The position numbers and the translations under genes are program-made. Shown piece by piece: positions 1 through 11,669 of a stretch of 64,000 nucleotides of DNA; positions within the stretch are counted from its first letter, which is position 1, and every line of letters starts with the position of its first letter. The stretch is from assembly GCA_964017235.1 (NCBI GenBank), contig OZ024934.1:91602706-91666705 (forward strand). The letters run 5' to 3'. The notes below the pieces were generated by a model that had not been told where the DNA came from, did no database searches, and saw only the letters and a program-made list of their open reading frames with translations. The DNA comes from Sabellastarte sp. h YS-2021. Taxonomy: Eukaryota; Annelida; Polychaeta; Sabellida; Sabellidae.

Positions 1-30
1 TTTACTCATAGTCATATAGACAACAAAGAA

Positions 31-197
31 AACGTGTAGAGAGCAACTGGGGCACAAGTTTGATTGTGTTCCTTGATGAGCTTGTGAGATCTGATTATAT
101 CCAGAATGCCTTGATAGTATGTGGGTTCGCCATTGTATAATGCAATGGATACAAAGGAACACAATCAAACTTGTGCCCTAGTTGCTCTCTACACGTT
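31..197. repeat. Foldback: 44-bp perfect-length inverted repeat
   Basis: Arms at 31-74 and 154-197 are reverse complements with one mismatch (43/44), separated by a 79-base spacer. The transcript or single strand would form a long hairpin. This may be the terminal inverted repeats of a tiny MITE or a foldback next to the DIRS-like fragment. No target duplication is obvious. Confidence 0.85.
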
Positions 198-219
198 TTA
201 AGTAAGGATGGATGGTGAC

Positions 220-790
220 ATTGATTTGCTAGGACTTTAGTTTGAAGGTAAATACTTCATTGATTTGAGTCTCCCATTTAGTTTTCATTTTTGTTCCTTT
301 TCTAAGATAAGCGACACCATTAGATGCATTATGACATGTCATGATTATCCAAACATGTCGAATTATATTGATGATTTTATCTTATTGTGATTTACCATAA
401 AAATAACCCCTGCTTATCACTTTCTACTGGATTTAATGTCACAGCTAGGTATGGACATCAGTCAGAAAAAGCCTGATCCCCCATTTAATGTCATTTGCTT
501 GGGCATATAATTTGATACAGTGAAACAAACTATTTCAGTTTCTGAAGAAAAGTTGTCTGAGATTGTTCATATTTGTGAAGATTGGAAAAGTAAAAGTATT
601 TGTTCAAAAACCCAACTTTAATCTTTGCTGGGATCTCTAATGTATATCTTTAAACGTGTGTGGCCTGCACGTTTGTTTTTGAATAGAATGCTTATCCTGT
701 TAAGGCAGCATGTTCATTCAAGTATTTAAGTGAAATATCTCTAGATTCCAATTTCCAAGAATTTTGTACCAGACCTGTTGTCTAGTTGGA
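220..790 (+). pseudogene. DIRS-like retrotransposon reverse transcriptase/RNase H remnant
   Basis: Broken reading frames on the plus strand give reverse-transcriptase sequence. The catalytic box NYIDDF is encoded at 361-378, followed by LGMDISQKK, then VICLGI and a stretch SLLGSLMYIFKRVWPARLF near 617-680 that is typical of the RT to RNase H region of DIRS/YR retrotransposons. Several stops and frameshifts show it is dead. The tyrosine recombinase remnant just downstream (860-1728) fits the DIRS gene order RT-RH-YR. The assignment rests on motif memory; Ngaro or a Gypsy-type RNase H are alternatives, but the following recombinase favours DIRS. Confidence 0.6.
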
Positions 791-2142
791 AATATGATGA
801 TACCAGTTTATGCAGCTTATATAAATATCTTCCTAATCCTGTTTGGATGAATATGCACATTGACCTCACTCTTCTTAACTATGATATTTAATTTCAGAAC
901 CTGGGCTACTGCAGTCCTGCTCTCCCAGGAGGCTGTCCAGAGGGTTTGGTGCGCTTTCCTTCCGGCTACACTTGCTGCTTATCCTAAAATATTTAAGGAC
1001 TTGATGGGCTTCCTGGTGGCTGCTGGACTGTCGTGGTTGCAGGTCTCTACCTCTGTCAAAAATTATCTCATTGCCATTAGATCTATGATGGTTGTCTATG
1101 GCCCTGATACATCCTGTTTGAGGGATCAAATAATTCCCCTATTTATTAAAGCCCTGAAAATAAATATACATTTCCATCCTCATCTCCCCCTAACCTTGGA
1201 TAAGAATATATTTCTCATTTTTGCATTAATCTCATTCGGCTTCCCTGCTTGACCCTTCCAGACATTTGTGCAGCAGGGACTTTTTTCCCCTGATTCTGGT
1301 GTGGTTGTTTATTTTAAATAGTCTAAAACTTTGCAAGCTAGAAAGAAAGTGGCTACTGTTTCCATTCTTGCTTTAGGTATCTTCCCCTCTGCTCTCTAAA
1401 TGTCCTATAAAGATTTTTTCATTCCCAATCTTTAGCCAAAAATGATCCCTTGTTTATGTTTCACAATCATGGCAAATTTGTAACCCTCACTGATTCCATG
1501 GCCAGGAAGCACTTGGAGAGGCTATCTATGCTTCTGGGCCTGACCAGACTTTTGACATTTTATGATTTTTGCTGGGCACCTAGGCATTTCAACATGGTTT
1601 TCCAATACAGGACATACAGGCCCAGGGGACGTGGTTTAATCATTGTGTGTGGAGGTACATTCATCTTCCCCCCCCCCCCGGCCACTTCATCTGTTTCTAC
1701 CACCTTTTCTATCAACTTATATATGTAGAATTCCTACACCCCTACACTGGGTGTTTGGGTGATTTTTAGACTTTATTGTATATTCATTTGTGAGGTTTTA
1801 TCCCAAATTTTATTGCCTTTTGGCCTAATTTCATATGAAAGTACATAGATGGTTTACATTAGTCTTTGTCCCTCATTAGTAATTTGTATTATATGTATTG
1901 CATACCAGGACTGCTTGCCTGGTGGTTACATTGATTACGTCGAGGGGCTGGCCCTGGGGTTGGGTCACTGTTCCTTCCTTTTCTGTGCGATATTTCTAAT
2001 TACTGCTTTAGTATTGGGTTAATGCAATTTTATATATAACTTCTCTATCTCAGTCATATGTGCAATAAATTTTTCTGTGAAATGAGACTTGTAAATTTTG
2101 ATGTGTCAGAATTTGTATTATTCATAAAATTAATGCACAAGT
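552..2142 (+). repeat. Tandem duplication, unit A (1591 bp)
   Basis: The sequence from 552 to 2142 is repeated head-to-tail at 2143-3733 with only a handful of differences (for example a C-tract one base shorter in unit B, and single base changes). The unit holds the 3' part of the RT/RNase H remnant, the tyrosine recombinase remnant and its tail. Unit A is preceded by more RT sequence (220-551) that unit B lacks, so the duplication began inside the element. Confidence 0.95.
860..1728 (+). pseudogene. DIRS-like tyrosine recombinase remnant (copy A)
   Basis: An open frame at 860-1252 encodes a SAM-like core-binding part (LAAYPKIFKDLMGFLVAAGL, then SAIRSMM-like IAIRSMMVVYG). A second open piece at 1450-1728 encodes the C-terminal catalytic region (LLGLTRLLTFYDFCWA, which aligns with the usual TFHSFRRAGAT block). 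The expected R of the HxxR box is lost (FCWA) and frames shift around the poly-C tract at 1670-1679. Tyrosine recombinases of this class integrate circular DIRS DNA. It is broken between the two halves, so no function is expected. Confidence 0.65.
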
Positions 2143-3733
2143 GTTGTCTGAGATTGTTCATATTTGTGAAGATTGGAAAAGTAAAAGTATTTGTTCAAAA
2201 ACCCAACTTTAATCTTTGCTGGGATCTCTAATGTATATCTTTAAACGTGTGTGGCCTGCACGTTTGTTTTTGAATAGAATGCTTATCCTGTTAAGGCAGC
2301 ATGTTCATTCAAGTATTTAAGTGAAATATCTCTAGATTCCAATTTCCAAGAATTTTGTACCAGACCTGTTGTCTAGTTGGAAATATGATGATACCAGTTT
2401 ATGCAGCTTATATAAATATCTTCCTAATCCTGTTTGGATGAATATGCACATTGACCTCACTCTTCTCAACTATGATATTTAATTTCAGAACCTGGGCTAC
2501 TGCAGTCCTGCTCTCCCAGGAGGCTGTCCAGAGGGTTTGGTGCGCTTTCCTTCCGGCTACACTTGCTGCTTATCCTAAAATATTTAAGGACTTGATGGGC
2601 TTCCTGGTGGCTGCTGGACTGTCGTGGTTGCAGGTCTCTACCTCTGTCAAAAATTATCTCATTGCCATTAGATCTATGATGGTTGTCTATGGCCCTGATA
2701 CATCCTGTTTGAGGGATCAAATAATTCCCCTATTTATTAAAGCCCTGAAAATAAATATACATTTCCATCCTCATCTCCCCCTAACCTTGGATAAGAATAT
2801 ATTTCTCATTTTTGCATTAATCTCATTCGGCTTCCCTGCTTGACCCTTCCAGACATTTGTGCAGCAGGGACTTTTTTCCCCTGATTCTGGTGTGGTTGTT
2901 TATTTTAAATAGTCTAAAACTTTGCAAGCTAGAAAGAAAGTGGCTACTGTTTCCATTCTTGCTTTAGGTATCTTCCCCTCTGCTCTCTAAATGTCCTACA
3001 AAGATTTTTTCATTCCCAATCTTTAGCCAAAAATGATCCCTTGTTTATGTTTCACAATCATGGCAAATTTGTAACCCTCACTGATTCCATGGCCAGGAAG
3101 CACTTGGAGAGGCTATCTATGCTTCTGGGCCTGACCAGACTTTTGACATTTTATGATTTTTGCTGGGCACCTAGGCATTTCAACATGGTTTTCCAATACA
3201 GGACATACAGGCCCAGGGGACGTGGTTTAATCATTGTGTGTGGAGGTACATTCATCTTCCCCCCCCCCCGGCCACTTCATCTGTTTCTACCACCTTTTCT
3301 ATCAACTTATATATGTAGAATTCCTACACCCCTACACTGGGTGTTTGGGTGATTTTTAGACTTTATTGTATATTCATTTGTGAGGTTTTATCCCAAATTT
3401 TATTGCCTTTTGGCCTAATTTCATATGAAAGTACATAGATGGTTTACATTAGTCTTTGTCCCTCATTAGTAATTTGTATTATATGTATTGCATACCAGGA
3501 CTGCTTGCCTGGTGGTTACATTGATTACGTCGAGGGGCTGGCCCTGGGGTTGGGTCACTGTTCCTTCCTTTTCTGTGCGATATTTCTAATTACTGCTTTA
3601 GTATTGGGTTAATGCAATTTTATATATAACTTCTCTATCTCAGTCATATGTGCAATAAATTTTTCTGTGAAATGAGACTTGTAAATTTTGATGTGTCAGA
3701 ATTTGTATTATTCATAAAATTAATGCACAAGTG
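2143..3733 (+). repeat. Tandem duplication, unit B
   Basis: Second copy of the 1.59-kb unit. It begins at the GTTGTCTGAG that also opens unit A at 552, and ends at CACAAGTGT shortly before 3734, where similarity stops. Near identity to unit A suggests a recent event or an assembly duplication. Confidence 0.95.
2451..3318 (+). pseudogene. DIRS-like tyrosine recombinase remnant (copy B)
   Basis: Same content as copy A, shifted by 1591 bases. The N-terminal open piece is 2451-2843 (one substitution, L to S, at residue 6) and the C-terminal piece starts at 3041. One C fewer in the poly-C tract at about 3259-3269 changes the frame after GGTFIFPPP. Non-functional for the same reasons as copy A. 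Confidence 0.65.
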
Positions 3734-3970
3734 TTCAGGGAAGACATCTTACATTTGGGTCTAATGAAATGCCCTAAAAATCATATCTCTATCTGTCAAG
3801 TGTTGCAAAAGGAAGTGTGAGAGAGCATGACAGCTTCAGATGTAATACTAAGCAGTTTTACCCTTACCTCAGCCTTAACCTCATTTAATCTCACCGTAAA
3901 CTCTTGACCTCTGCTCCTTGGGTTAAGGTCATAAAAATTCATTTTGGTCAGTTCTGAATAACTTTGCTAA
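3734..3970. other. No recognisable feature
   Basis: Short single-copy-looking spacer between the DIRS-like duplication and the Harbinger remnant. No open frame, inverted repeat or RNA signature was seen. Confidence 0.5.
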
Positions 3971-4859
3971 TACCTCAATCACATCACAGGCGGTATGTTC
4001 TGCGGTAGTACACATTGGGAAAAATGTCCCTGTTCTTTGACTATCGCCTGACATGTGTAGGTGAGCCAGTGCCCCACTGTCCCAATCCTTGAGTATCCCA
4101 TGAAAGTTTTCAAATGCTTAAAATTTCCGTCTCACCGTCATTCACCATCCTTTGTCACTATTACAACCTACATATAACCGGATCTGTCAGTCTCTGTCTG
4201 AAGCTAACTATTCATACATTTTTGGCATTGTGAGACAATGTGAAATAAGGTGCAACTCTGTGGGCTACTATTGAGTCACAGGAACTGAAGGTTCCACATT
4301 TTTAATTGCAGTTTTATGGATGATGAGGGGTCTGCCACTGTCAAACTTCTTATTTGCTACTGTCACACAAGTTTAAATAAGGTATCTGAAGGTAACTGAA
4401 GGCTAAACTTCTGTGACAATTTGGTTGTCAAAGGTTTCCGGGACTCATCCAGGCAACAACCTTATTTGGAAATAGGGTGTGCTCACTGATAGACATATCT
4501 TTATTCGGGTGGTCATTCTGAACCTTGGTGGACACGTTGTAGCAGGAACAATATTTCTTTTTATTTTATGTTAGTGCACACAAATGCACGCCAGTTTTGA
4601 GTGTTAATAGCGAAACAGATAGTGACACTGATAACCATGCTACTGCTGAACAAACTGATGAAATTTTATCACAAGACAGTACAAAGAAAAAATGAGACGT
4701 GCAAAGCACGTGATGTCTGCTGAGAAAGAATGTGCTTTAATGGACTGGATCAGAGAAACACCAGAAAGGCCTGAGAGAATATAGAGATACATTTTTTTCA
4801 AATGCTTGTTGGGTTCACTTTGCTTCCATTACATTATGTGCATATTTTATGTTGACCAC

Positions 4860-5760
4860 AATTCACTGTGTTTTATGGCTTCAATTTCTGTCGCTAATTA
4901 TCATTTTTACTTTTATCAGTGGCTGTTGTGTTATACTTACTTATTTCTGACATGTTTTATGGTTGTAAATACTAGTAACTTTTAAAATTTAATATGCCAT
5001 GCCAAAGATTAACTGCTGGCACTAGTACCTGTGTGTGTATGGTTTTTGAGGTTTCTTACAGCTGACAGTACTACTGTTGGTTTAATTTTAAGTGTTAACA
5101 TTTCAAGTAATTTGGTTGCTTATCAGTTATTAGACATCAAACATTATCAGCTGATGGTTTATACTATTGGTCCATTGTAGTACTTTCTTAATTTTTAACA
5201 TTTAGATTACTTACAACTGTCAGTGGTAGAGTTTGTCTAGGTGGGTCTTTGTTAGGGGTGTTAAACATTTTTGTTTTCTTATAGCTGATAGCTACTACTA
5301 CTGTTGGTTTTACTGTAAGTTTTAATGTTTTAAGTAACTTAAGTTAGAGCTGGCACTATCACTGTTAGCCTTATGTGTGTGCCTTTCAGCTTCTCAAGTG
5401 AGTCATTTTAGTTAATCATTTTAACTGTTGCAATACTGTAATTTATTTTAAGTTTTATGATTTCTTACATTTACAGCTGTCAGTAGTACTATTGGCTTAT
5501 TGGCTTTGCATTGGTGATTTTAGCATTTGTTTGTTTTACATTTGACAGTAATACTGGTGGTCAGTTCGGTGATTCCTTGTTATACTTTAAGTTGCAGTGT
5601 TTCTGCCGATGATGTGACTGTTGGCTTTTGATGTGTATCTATGTTCAGGGTTAAAATTTATGGGTACACCTTTGTTCTGAGTTGTACTTTGTCACTCAGG
5701 CTGTACTGCTTAACATATGTCAAGTAACTTACGGTAAACGTAAACACTAATCAGTCATTT
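4860..5760 (+). repeat. Degenerate interspersed repeats (ACAGCTGACAGTA motif)
   Basis: Motifs related to TTACAGCTGACAGTACTACTG followed by TGTTGGTTT recur near 5058, 5207, 5280, 5345, 5468 and 5537, with spacings of roughly 70-150 bases. This looks like an old, diverged tandem array within the Harbinger remnant. No coding frame. Confidence 0.45.
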
Positions 5761-5998
5761 TCACCTGCGATTGGCTTTAAAAATATAATTATTTTGGACA
5801 GATAACAGATTGAAACAGTCCAACAACAACAGTTCATCTGAGTCCATTAACTAACTAGATCATGTCATTCTACCATGTAACAGCCTCAATGAGGTTATTG
5901 TAGTAATGTCTTAAGTAAAGTCTCTATCTCTTGGCTGCCACAATAGCATAATAGCCCTTATCTGGAACATCCAGGTCAGCCAGAACGTGTCCTTTTCT

Positions 5999-6740
5999 TC
6001 AGGCTACTGGGATCTCCCTGTGGTCATTAACCACATCATCTGCCATTCCTTGGTGGTCAGCCCTGTAATGTGTATAATGTTGTGCAAAGTTACACAAGCC
6101 AGAACCACAGATGTGACATTGTGTGGCTCTTGGGCCATTGTGGTCAGTAGGCGTCTGAAATGATTGGCTAGAATCCGGAAAGCATTCGCCACCACTGTCT
6201 TGCTCTTGACAGTTTGTAATTGAAGATATGTTCCTCATTGATAAAATTTCCTCTTGTGAATGGCTTCAATATCAATCAAGTCCTCAATGCAAAGACATCA
6301 TTGCCTACAATGAGATATGATGTGTCCCTGTTATCCCTTGGTAATGGATTTGGATTCAGAAAGCCTGTGATCTCATCAATGATGCTCTGCTTTAGCTGAC
6401 ACTGAAGATCTCGGCATCAAAACACAACCCATTAATCCCCACATCGACCCACAGAAACCTGTAGCCAGTTTCTACAAGTGGTAACACCACCAGTGAATAT
6501 TAGCCCTTGTAATTGTAATGTCTGGAAACTGACTACCTGAGACATCTTATTGTCACATGTTTTCCATCTAGAGCTCCCACAGCATGCTGGAAGTTCCATC
6601 TTTGGCAAAACTGCTCTGCCTTCACATATAATTCTTGTAGGGAACTTGGACACTTGAAAGCCTCCTCTTTGTACAATTAGTAGATTGCCTCACAGACATC
6701 TGTCACAAAGAGGGAGTCGATGCTAGGAGCCATACAGGCA
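5999..6740 (-). pseudogene. PIF/Harbinger (HARBI1-like) transposase remnant
   Basis: Read on the minus strand in three broken frames, the region gives the DDE_Tnp_4 core of HARBI1-like transposases: CPSSLQELYVKAEQF, NFQHAVGALDGKHVTI (first Asp box), HYNYKG, GYRFLWVDVG (second Asp box) and then VVANAFRILANHFRRLLTT followed by VTSVVLACVTLHNI. Two stops and at least two frameshifts interrupt it. The third catalytic acid, normally the E of VENAFG, reads A here (VANAFR). About 240 codons of a usual 350-400 are visible. Dead copy. Confidence 0.85.
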
Positions 6741-7362
6741 CCTACGTCTTCATCAAAGGGCAAATGAAGATGAACTGCAAAATTTTACACAAGTCTATCA
6801 TTCTGCAGTTGCAGAATCCCACCAAGCAGTCTCAATTTGTCAGCTGGTTGGATATTTATAGTGATGTATGTTGGCCGAGCTGCAAAGAAGAAATAATGTT
6901 GGTCTACTGTGATGTACAGTTTTATCGGTATTTGGGAGCCATACTATAGCTGAGACACAACTGTCAGTAACAGTAGCACATCAGTACTACAAATGTATAT
7001 TACTGAGAGGCAAACTCCATTAACCTTACGTTGCTGTAAGAGTTACATGCAATACGAAAATAAAAATGTATCGCAACCTTGAATGAGTGTAGCACCACAG
7101 TGGTCTACGATCGGACATTGTATAGGACAGTGGCAAACCTTATGGAAATTCCCTTACACTGTGAGACAACTACGGAAAGCACTGTGACAGCACAGTAGGA
7201 CGACCGTGGGACAAGATATCTTGGTTCCGCTGCCAAGTAAAACATCTAACCACTTCTAATATTCATGTGTTTATGTGTAATGTAAACCACATCTATTTGC
7301 ATGTTGTATTCAATACACAATTGTTTAATTTATTACTATACCTATATATATATATATATATG

Positions 7363-8935
7363 TTACAGTAAATATGCGAAATCAGTAAATTTTTCAGTAA
7401 ATACGCATATTTACTGATTTGGTCAGTAAATACGCGTATTCCCTAAAAATTTCAGTAAATACGCATATTTACTGTTTTTTTGGTCCAGTATATACACGTA
7501 TTTACTAAAACCATAATGAAGACTTTATATCTTTAATAGTTGGGTGTTATCCACTATGTCTTCATATTAACAGTTATTTCAAAGTTTAAATGACTTTGTC
7601 ATATTCAAAGTTTGATACTTGTTTACAATCCAGCACTGGGATAACTATTTGACATCACTTAAGTTTATAATTTCAAAGGCATTTGCATGTGATATGTGAT
7701 AAAAAACTTGTAATATTTTTTTCATTTAAAATAAATTGTAAGGTAAATAGACAAGTTTAATTAGTTTATAAATTTAAATATCCAAATATTTATCAAATTA
7801 TGATACTTTATGTATAAGGAACAACAAGCAAGGTAATAAAATTAAGATATATATCTTGTTCAAGAACTGAATTTTACTGTAGTTTTAACAATGCATTTTA
7901 ATAATGTATTTCTTTTCCAAAGGTCACAAATAAAATTTAGATCTATAATTAGGGTTGAATAAAACTTCCCTTTAATGTTGTCCCTTCAATAGAGGAAACC
8001 ACAACATAACCATAGATGCCTTAAAAGAGATTAAGTCCTGCTGAAAGACTATGATGAAATGTAATTAGGGGTTAGCTGGCCTTTTCATTGTTTCTAACAA
8101 CAATTCTTTGATCAAGTAGCCAGTACCTACATTAAAGACATAAATCTACCAGAAAATTGCAAAATATTAAGCCTTGATTGAAATAAAATAAAGAAACCAC
8201 TTACTAATAATCTCTGTTCAACAATAGATGCTTCAAGAATACATGCAGACTTGTTTGGGTGTAAATCATGTTGTCTTAAATGATAAGGTAAAATTTCTGC
8301 TGAACGAGAGTACAATTAAAATATGTCAAAATTTAGAAATTTAAATTATTTTTTGAAACTTTTATTTATTTCCAACAAAAATGCTTTGCATGTATCAGTC
8401 ACATAAAATAGTGAAAAGTTAAATCATCTTTAATCATTTGTAGGGATGACATAGGTCCTTAGTAGCTGTGGGATTGAAATTACTATAAGCTCAAATGAAA
8501 TATCTACAGAAAGCACATAATTATCTAAAGTTTTAAAAATAAATATTTAAAAGCCCAGTGCTATTTTTCAACATATTTGCATTTAATGTACTTTAAAATG
8601 AAGTATGCTTAGTATGTTCTAATAGTCATCATAATAAGAGTAAAATGTTCCAATATAATTCACATTTTGGTTTACCATTAATATTATATAGAGTAAAATG
8701 TTTCAATAAAATGTATATTTTGGTTTACAGTTCAATATAATATATTTACAACCAGTGAACATCAAAGTTTCATTTCACATATTTACTGAAAGTCAAACCA
8801 GTAAACTTGTGAAATAACTCAGGTCATAAATCAGTAAATACGTGTATTTACTGAAAATTTTAGGGAATACGCGTATTTTCTGACCCAATCAGTAAATACG
8901 CTTATTTACTGATTTCGCATATTTACTGTAACATA
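7363..8935. mobile_element. Non-autonomous TIR element with palindromic subterminal repeats, copy 1
   Basis: The ends are inverted: TTACAGTAAATATGCGAAAT at about 7363 and its complement ATTTCGCATATTTACTGTAA at 8913-8932. Each terminal region (7367-7505 and 8765-8932) is built from repeated CAGTAAATACG blocks facing their own complement, giving a run of palindromes of about 22 bp. The interior is AT-rich with no coding potential. Flanking ATAT on both sides suggests an AT-rich target. A 5'- and 3'-trimmed relative lies at 41181-45648. Confidence 0.8.
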
Positions 8936-9615
8936 TACACCACCTGTTAATTATGTACACTTATTGGTTGTAAATAAACATGAATGCCCTCACCTCTTGT
9001 CACCGTGTTGGGGAATTAGTGGGGACTGTATAGTAAGTGTAACCTAAGGAAACATATTTTTATATACTCTAATTTATATACTCTTACTCTTATGCATTAT
9101 TGCTAAAAAAGTAAATACAAAACTGCTTAAATCAGAGCAATACGAGTATTAGCCAAATGCTGTTTAGAGAAAATATTAAATTACTGATAATTTTATATAG
9201 CCTATTGATACTGACCACATCAATAATATGAAACAAAAACAAGTAAGTGTTAGCGACAAATACTTGGGATCTAAATTATACATGATTTTAAAATCCTTTT
9301 TGAAGATAAAGTTTCACGATTATATATATTTTATTACGCATATTTTGCACAAGATATGAGCTGTGGAAATGTTTCAATATCCGTTATGATGATAAACTGA
9401 AACGCAGATTAGATATTTTTGTTATTGATATTTTTAGAAGATGTGTAGCGTTGAAATGTTTGCATTTGTGCGCAGATGAAAACCACGGAATGTTTGGCAA
9501 ACTATTTTTATCTGTGGAGTTCTTATCATAAAGTACACACAAAGGAAATATAAGTGTTCTGATAACAGCCCACTTCACACTTCTAACAAACTAGGAAAAA
9601 AGTGATTAAACATAA
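8936..9615. other. No recognisable feature
   Basis: AT-rich spacer between the TIR element and the open frame at 9616. A short reverse open frame at 9384-9578 shows no recognisable protein and is taken as chance. Confidence 0.5.
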
Positions 9616-10566
9616 ACAATTTCAACCAAGCTAAATAAAATAAATCACATCACCCGGAACCATCCACCATTAATCCTCCAGCAGGGAGCTGAAAATATCA
9701 CTTGGGACAAACAAACCCCAGCAGCAACTCATAATGTCACCACAACTACCCATCCATCTATAGCTCAACAAAAGCCTACATATACTTTGGAAGCCACCAC
9801 CAGTGCGCTAAATAGTACCCAAGACTGGGAGAAAATCCTGAAGAATGACCTGGCGCTCAGTGATGATGAACCTGAGCACTCATCAATTTCACCCCCAAAA
9901 ATCACCATGGGTGTGAACACAGACAAGACATTCCCAAAAGAGGCCACCAAATGTACAAACACCTCGCCACTAGGAATATTTAACCTGACTTCCCAACTAG
10001 TTTCTACCCATGAACTACCTGAGGAATCCAAGGGCATATTGAAGATTATCAAAAAACCCAGCACTCAAATTGGGTGTATACCAATGACCATTCACAAGAA
10101 TAGAGAATGTCAAACTGATGATAACACATGCCATAAGTGCACTAATAGTGAACACCTCATAATACAGAGGCAACAATACATCATAAATGATGCTGTCAGA
10201 AATTGCCAGGAAGGATATAGTGAACCAGTAACATCAAGGGAGGATAGGCACAAAATGCCACTGCCAAGCACTACTATATACAATAAGTGGTGCGCAAAAC
10301 TGAAGCCAAGTCTGATTCCCAGGAGCCCAAGGGAATTCCCGAAACCACCTACACCTCCTAGATTTACCAATCCAGAGCTTAAAATAACCAGCTCAACTGA
10401 TGGGGCTACATCATCTAGTAGAATAAGAAAACCAACTAGCCTAACTATTGACAATTCAACCTATGAGGCGATTTGCAGTAGGAAAAAAAACTCGCCCAAC
10501 CTTAGTCACCTCCCCCAGGAAAATCATCCTACCACCCCCACCACAGGATGGGAAATGGAGTTATAG
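9616..10566 (+). CDS. Unrecognised open frame, 316 codons, Thr/Ser/Pro-rich
   Basis: The frame is open from 9616 to the TAG at 10564-10566. There is no ATG before about 9907 (ITMGVNTDK), so the 5' part is an internal exon, a truncated element, or read from an upstream start. The product is polar and low in hydrophobic residues, with an acidic patch near LALSDDEPEHSS, a CHKC pair in DDNTCHKCTN, and a proline-rich stretch SPREFPKPPTPPR. Base composition is A/C-rich on the coding strand, unlike the AT-rich flanks, which argues that it is or was translated. I do not recognise a family. Gag-like or LINE ORF1-like protein of a mobile element is the most economical guess. An AATAAA occurs about 165 bases downstream of the stop. 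Confidence 0.45.
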   Translation, partial: TISTKLNKINHITRNHPPLILQQGAENITWDKQTPAATHNVTTTTHPSIAQQKPTYTLEATTSALNSTQDWEKILKNDLALSDDEPEHSSISPPKITMGVNTDKTFPKEATKCTNTSPLGIFNLTSQLVSTHELPEESKGILKIIKKPSTQIGCIPMTIHKNRECQTDDNTCHKCTNSEHLIIQRQQYIINDAVRNCQEGYSEPVTSREDRHKMPLPSTTIYNKWCAKLKPSLIPRSPREFPKPPTPPRFTNPELKITSSTDGATSSSRIRKPTSLTIDNSTYEAICSRKKNSPNLSHLPQENHPTTPTTGWEMEL

Positions 10567-11363
10567 AACAACCAAATTCTGAAAATGAGAACAAGATCTG
10601 AACAATTATAGACTGATCCAATTAAATAACGTATCTAAAAATAATTTATAATACCTAATCCAAGATTATAAATTTATAGACATTATACATTTTAACAGTT
10701 CTTTTATTTTTATACAGCATATGTAAAAATAAAATAACCGCCTATTAATCAACAAATATAATATGGTAAATAAAGTTTATTATAATAAATATCCCTATAA
10801 CTCATAATAGTTTCTGTATGACTTTAAATATGACTTATATTCACATAGAATATAGTTACATATGAAAGCATAATAATAAAATTATAATAACCTAACAACT
10901 ACACTCATTTTTGGTGGGACCTATAAATAGAGACTTTACAAAAAGCCTGGAAATGAGATTCTAATACTCACCACCAACCTCAAAATGAGGACATCATAGT
11001 TGTATTAGTGAAATAATTAATTTTCTAATCAAACATACATAAATTAGAAAATTTTCACCCCCTTCAGGATTACCCTACAACACCTGGAGCCTGCAACCAG
11101 GCCCCAAAACCAGGTTCTGAGCAGGCTCCAAACCGGCTCTGAACCGGGGGCTCCCCCTGTAAAGCCCAATAGTACCTTAGGGACCACAGACCTGAATATC
11201 TCAAAGCCTCTGATGAGACTGACAAAATATTAGCAGTCGAAATACAATTTACACACAGTTAAATTATATCAGGCAGATAAACTATCTTATTATCCACCCT
11301 CAGTCTACGCATAAGCAGGAAGCAGATTTTTTCCTAAATAAAATAAAGTAAAATACTTGTTGC
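10567..11363. other. AT-rich spacer with a short GC-rich patch
   Basis: No gene seen. A GC-rich patch at about 11079-11158 repeats CCAGG/GGCTCC words (GAGCCTGCAACCAGG, GCAGGCTCC, CCGGCTCTGAACCGG). This stands out from the surroundings but carries no recognised site. Confidence 0.45.
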
Positions 11364-11669
11364 TAAAGCCTCTCTTACATCCCGTTGTACGTGTATAGAC
11401 ACGTAAGTGTGCTGCAAATATTGTTGAAAAATATGAACGTAAGGAGAATGCACATGCGCAAGTCTCTCGTAAGTTACCCTTGAGGCATGGATGCGTTTGT
11501 AGGCATCCTGCATGCACGCAGGGAAAATCTGCATGCCAATTTTCATTGCAGGGCCTGTGCGACCTTGATATTTTGTTCTAGTGTGCCTTGAGGGTCCCTT
11601 GCAAATCAGGCGATTTTTCTCTGTAACCAGGACGTACGTGCACGTACGATGGGATGTAAGAGAGGCTTA
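11364..11669. mobile_element. MITE with about 30-bp terminal inverted repeats
   Basis: Left end AAAGCCTCTCTTACATCCCG (11365-11384) is inverted at the right end as GGGATGTAAGAGAGGCTTA (11651-11669). The similarity continues inward through GTACGTG. The interior is non-coding and rich in GCATGC/TGCATG words. The target duplication could not be fixed because the flanks are ambiguous. Superfamily not assigned. Confidence 0.8.

Larger units (their letters stand above)
3971..7220 (-). mobile_element. Decayed PIF/Harbinger DNA transposon
   Basis: The stretch around 3975-4130 (CACATCACAGGCGGTATG, then AAAATGTCCCTGTTCTTTGA and CTTAAAATTTCCG) matches the left part of the intact Harbinger-type MITE at 20150-20689, so this marks one terminus. 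A reverse-strand Harbinger transposase lies at 5999-6740. The far terminus is not clear and is placed near 7220 only by guess, where the sequence stops resembling the element. A short plus-strand stretch at about 4600-4780 (ALMDWIRETPE in a broken frame) may be the accessory DNA-binding protein. Confidence 0.5.

Noticed and set aside
4600..4780. Second (Myb/MADF-like) protein of the Harbinger element
   Set aside because: Only a short patch (ALMDWIRETPE) in a broken frame; not enough to annotate as a separate gene.
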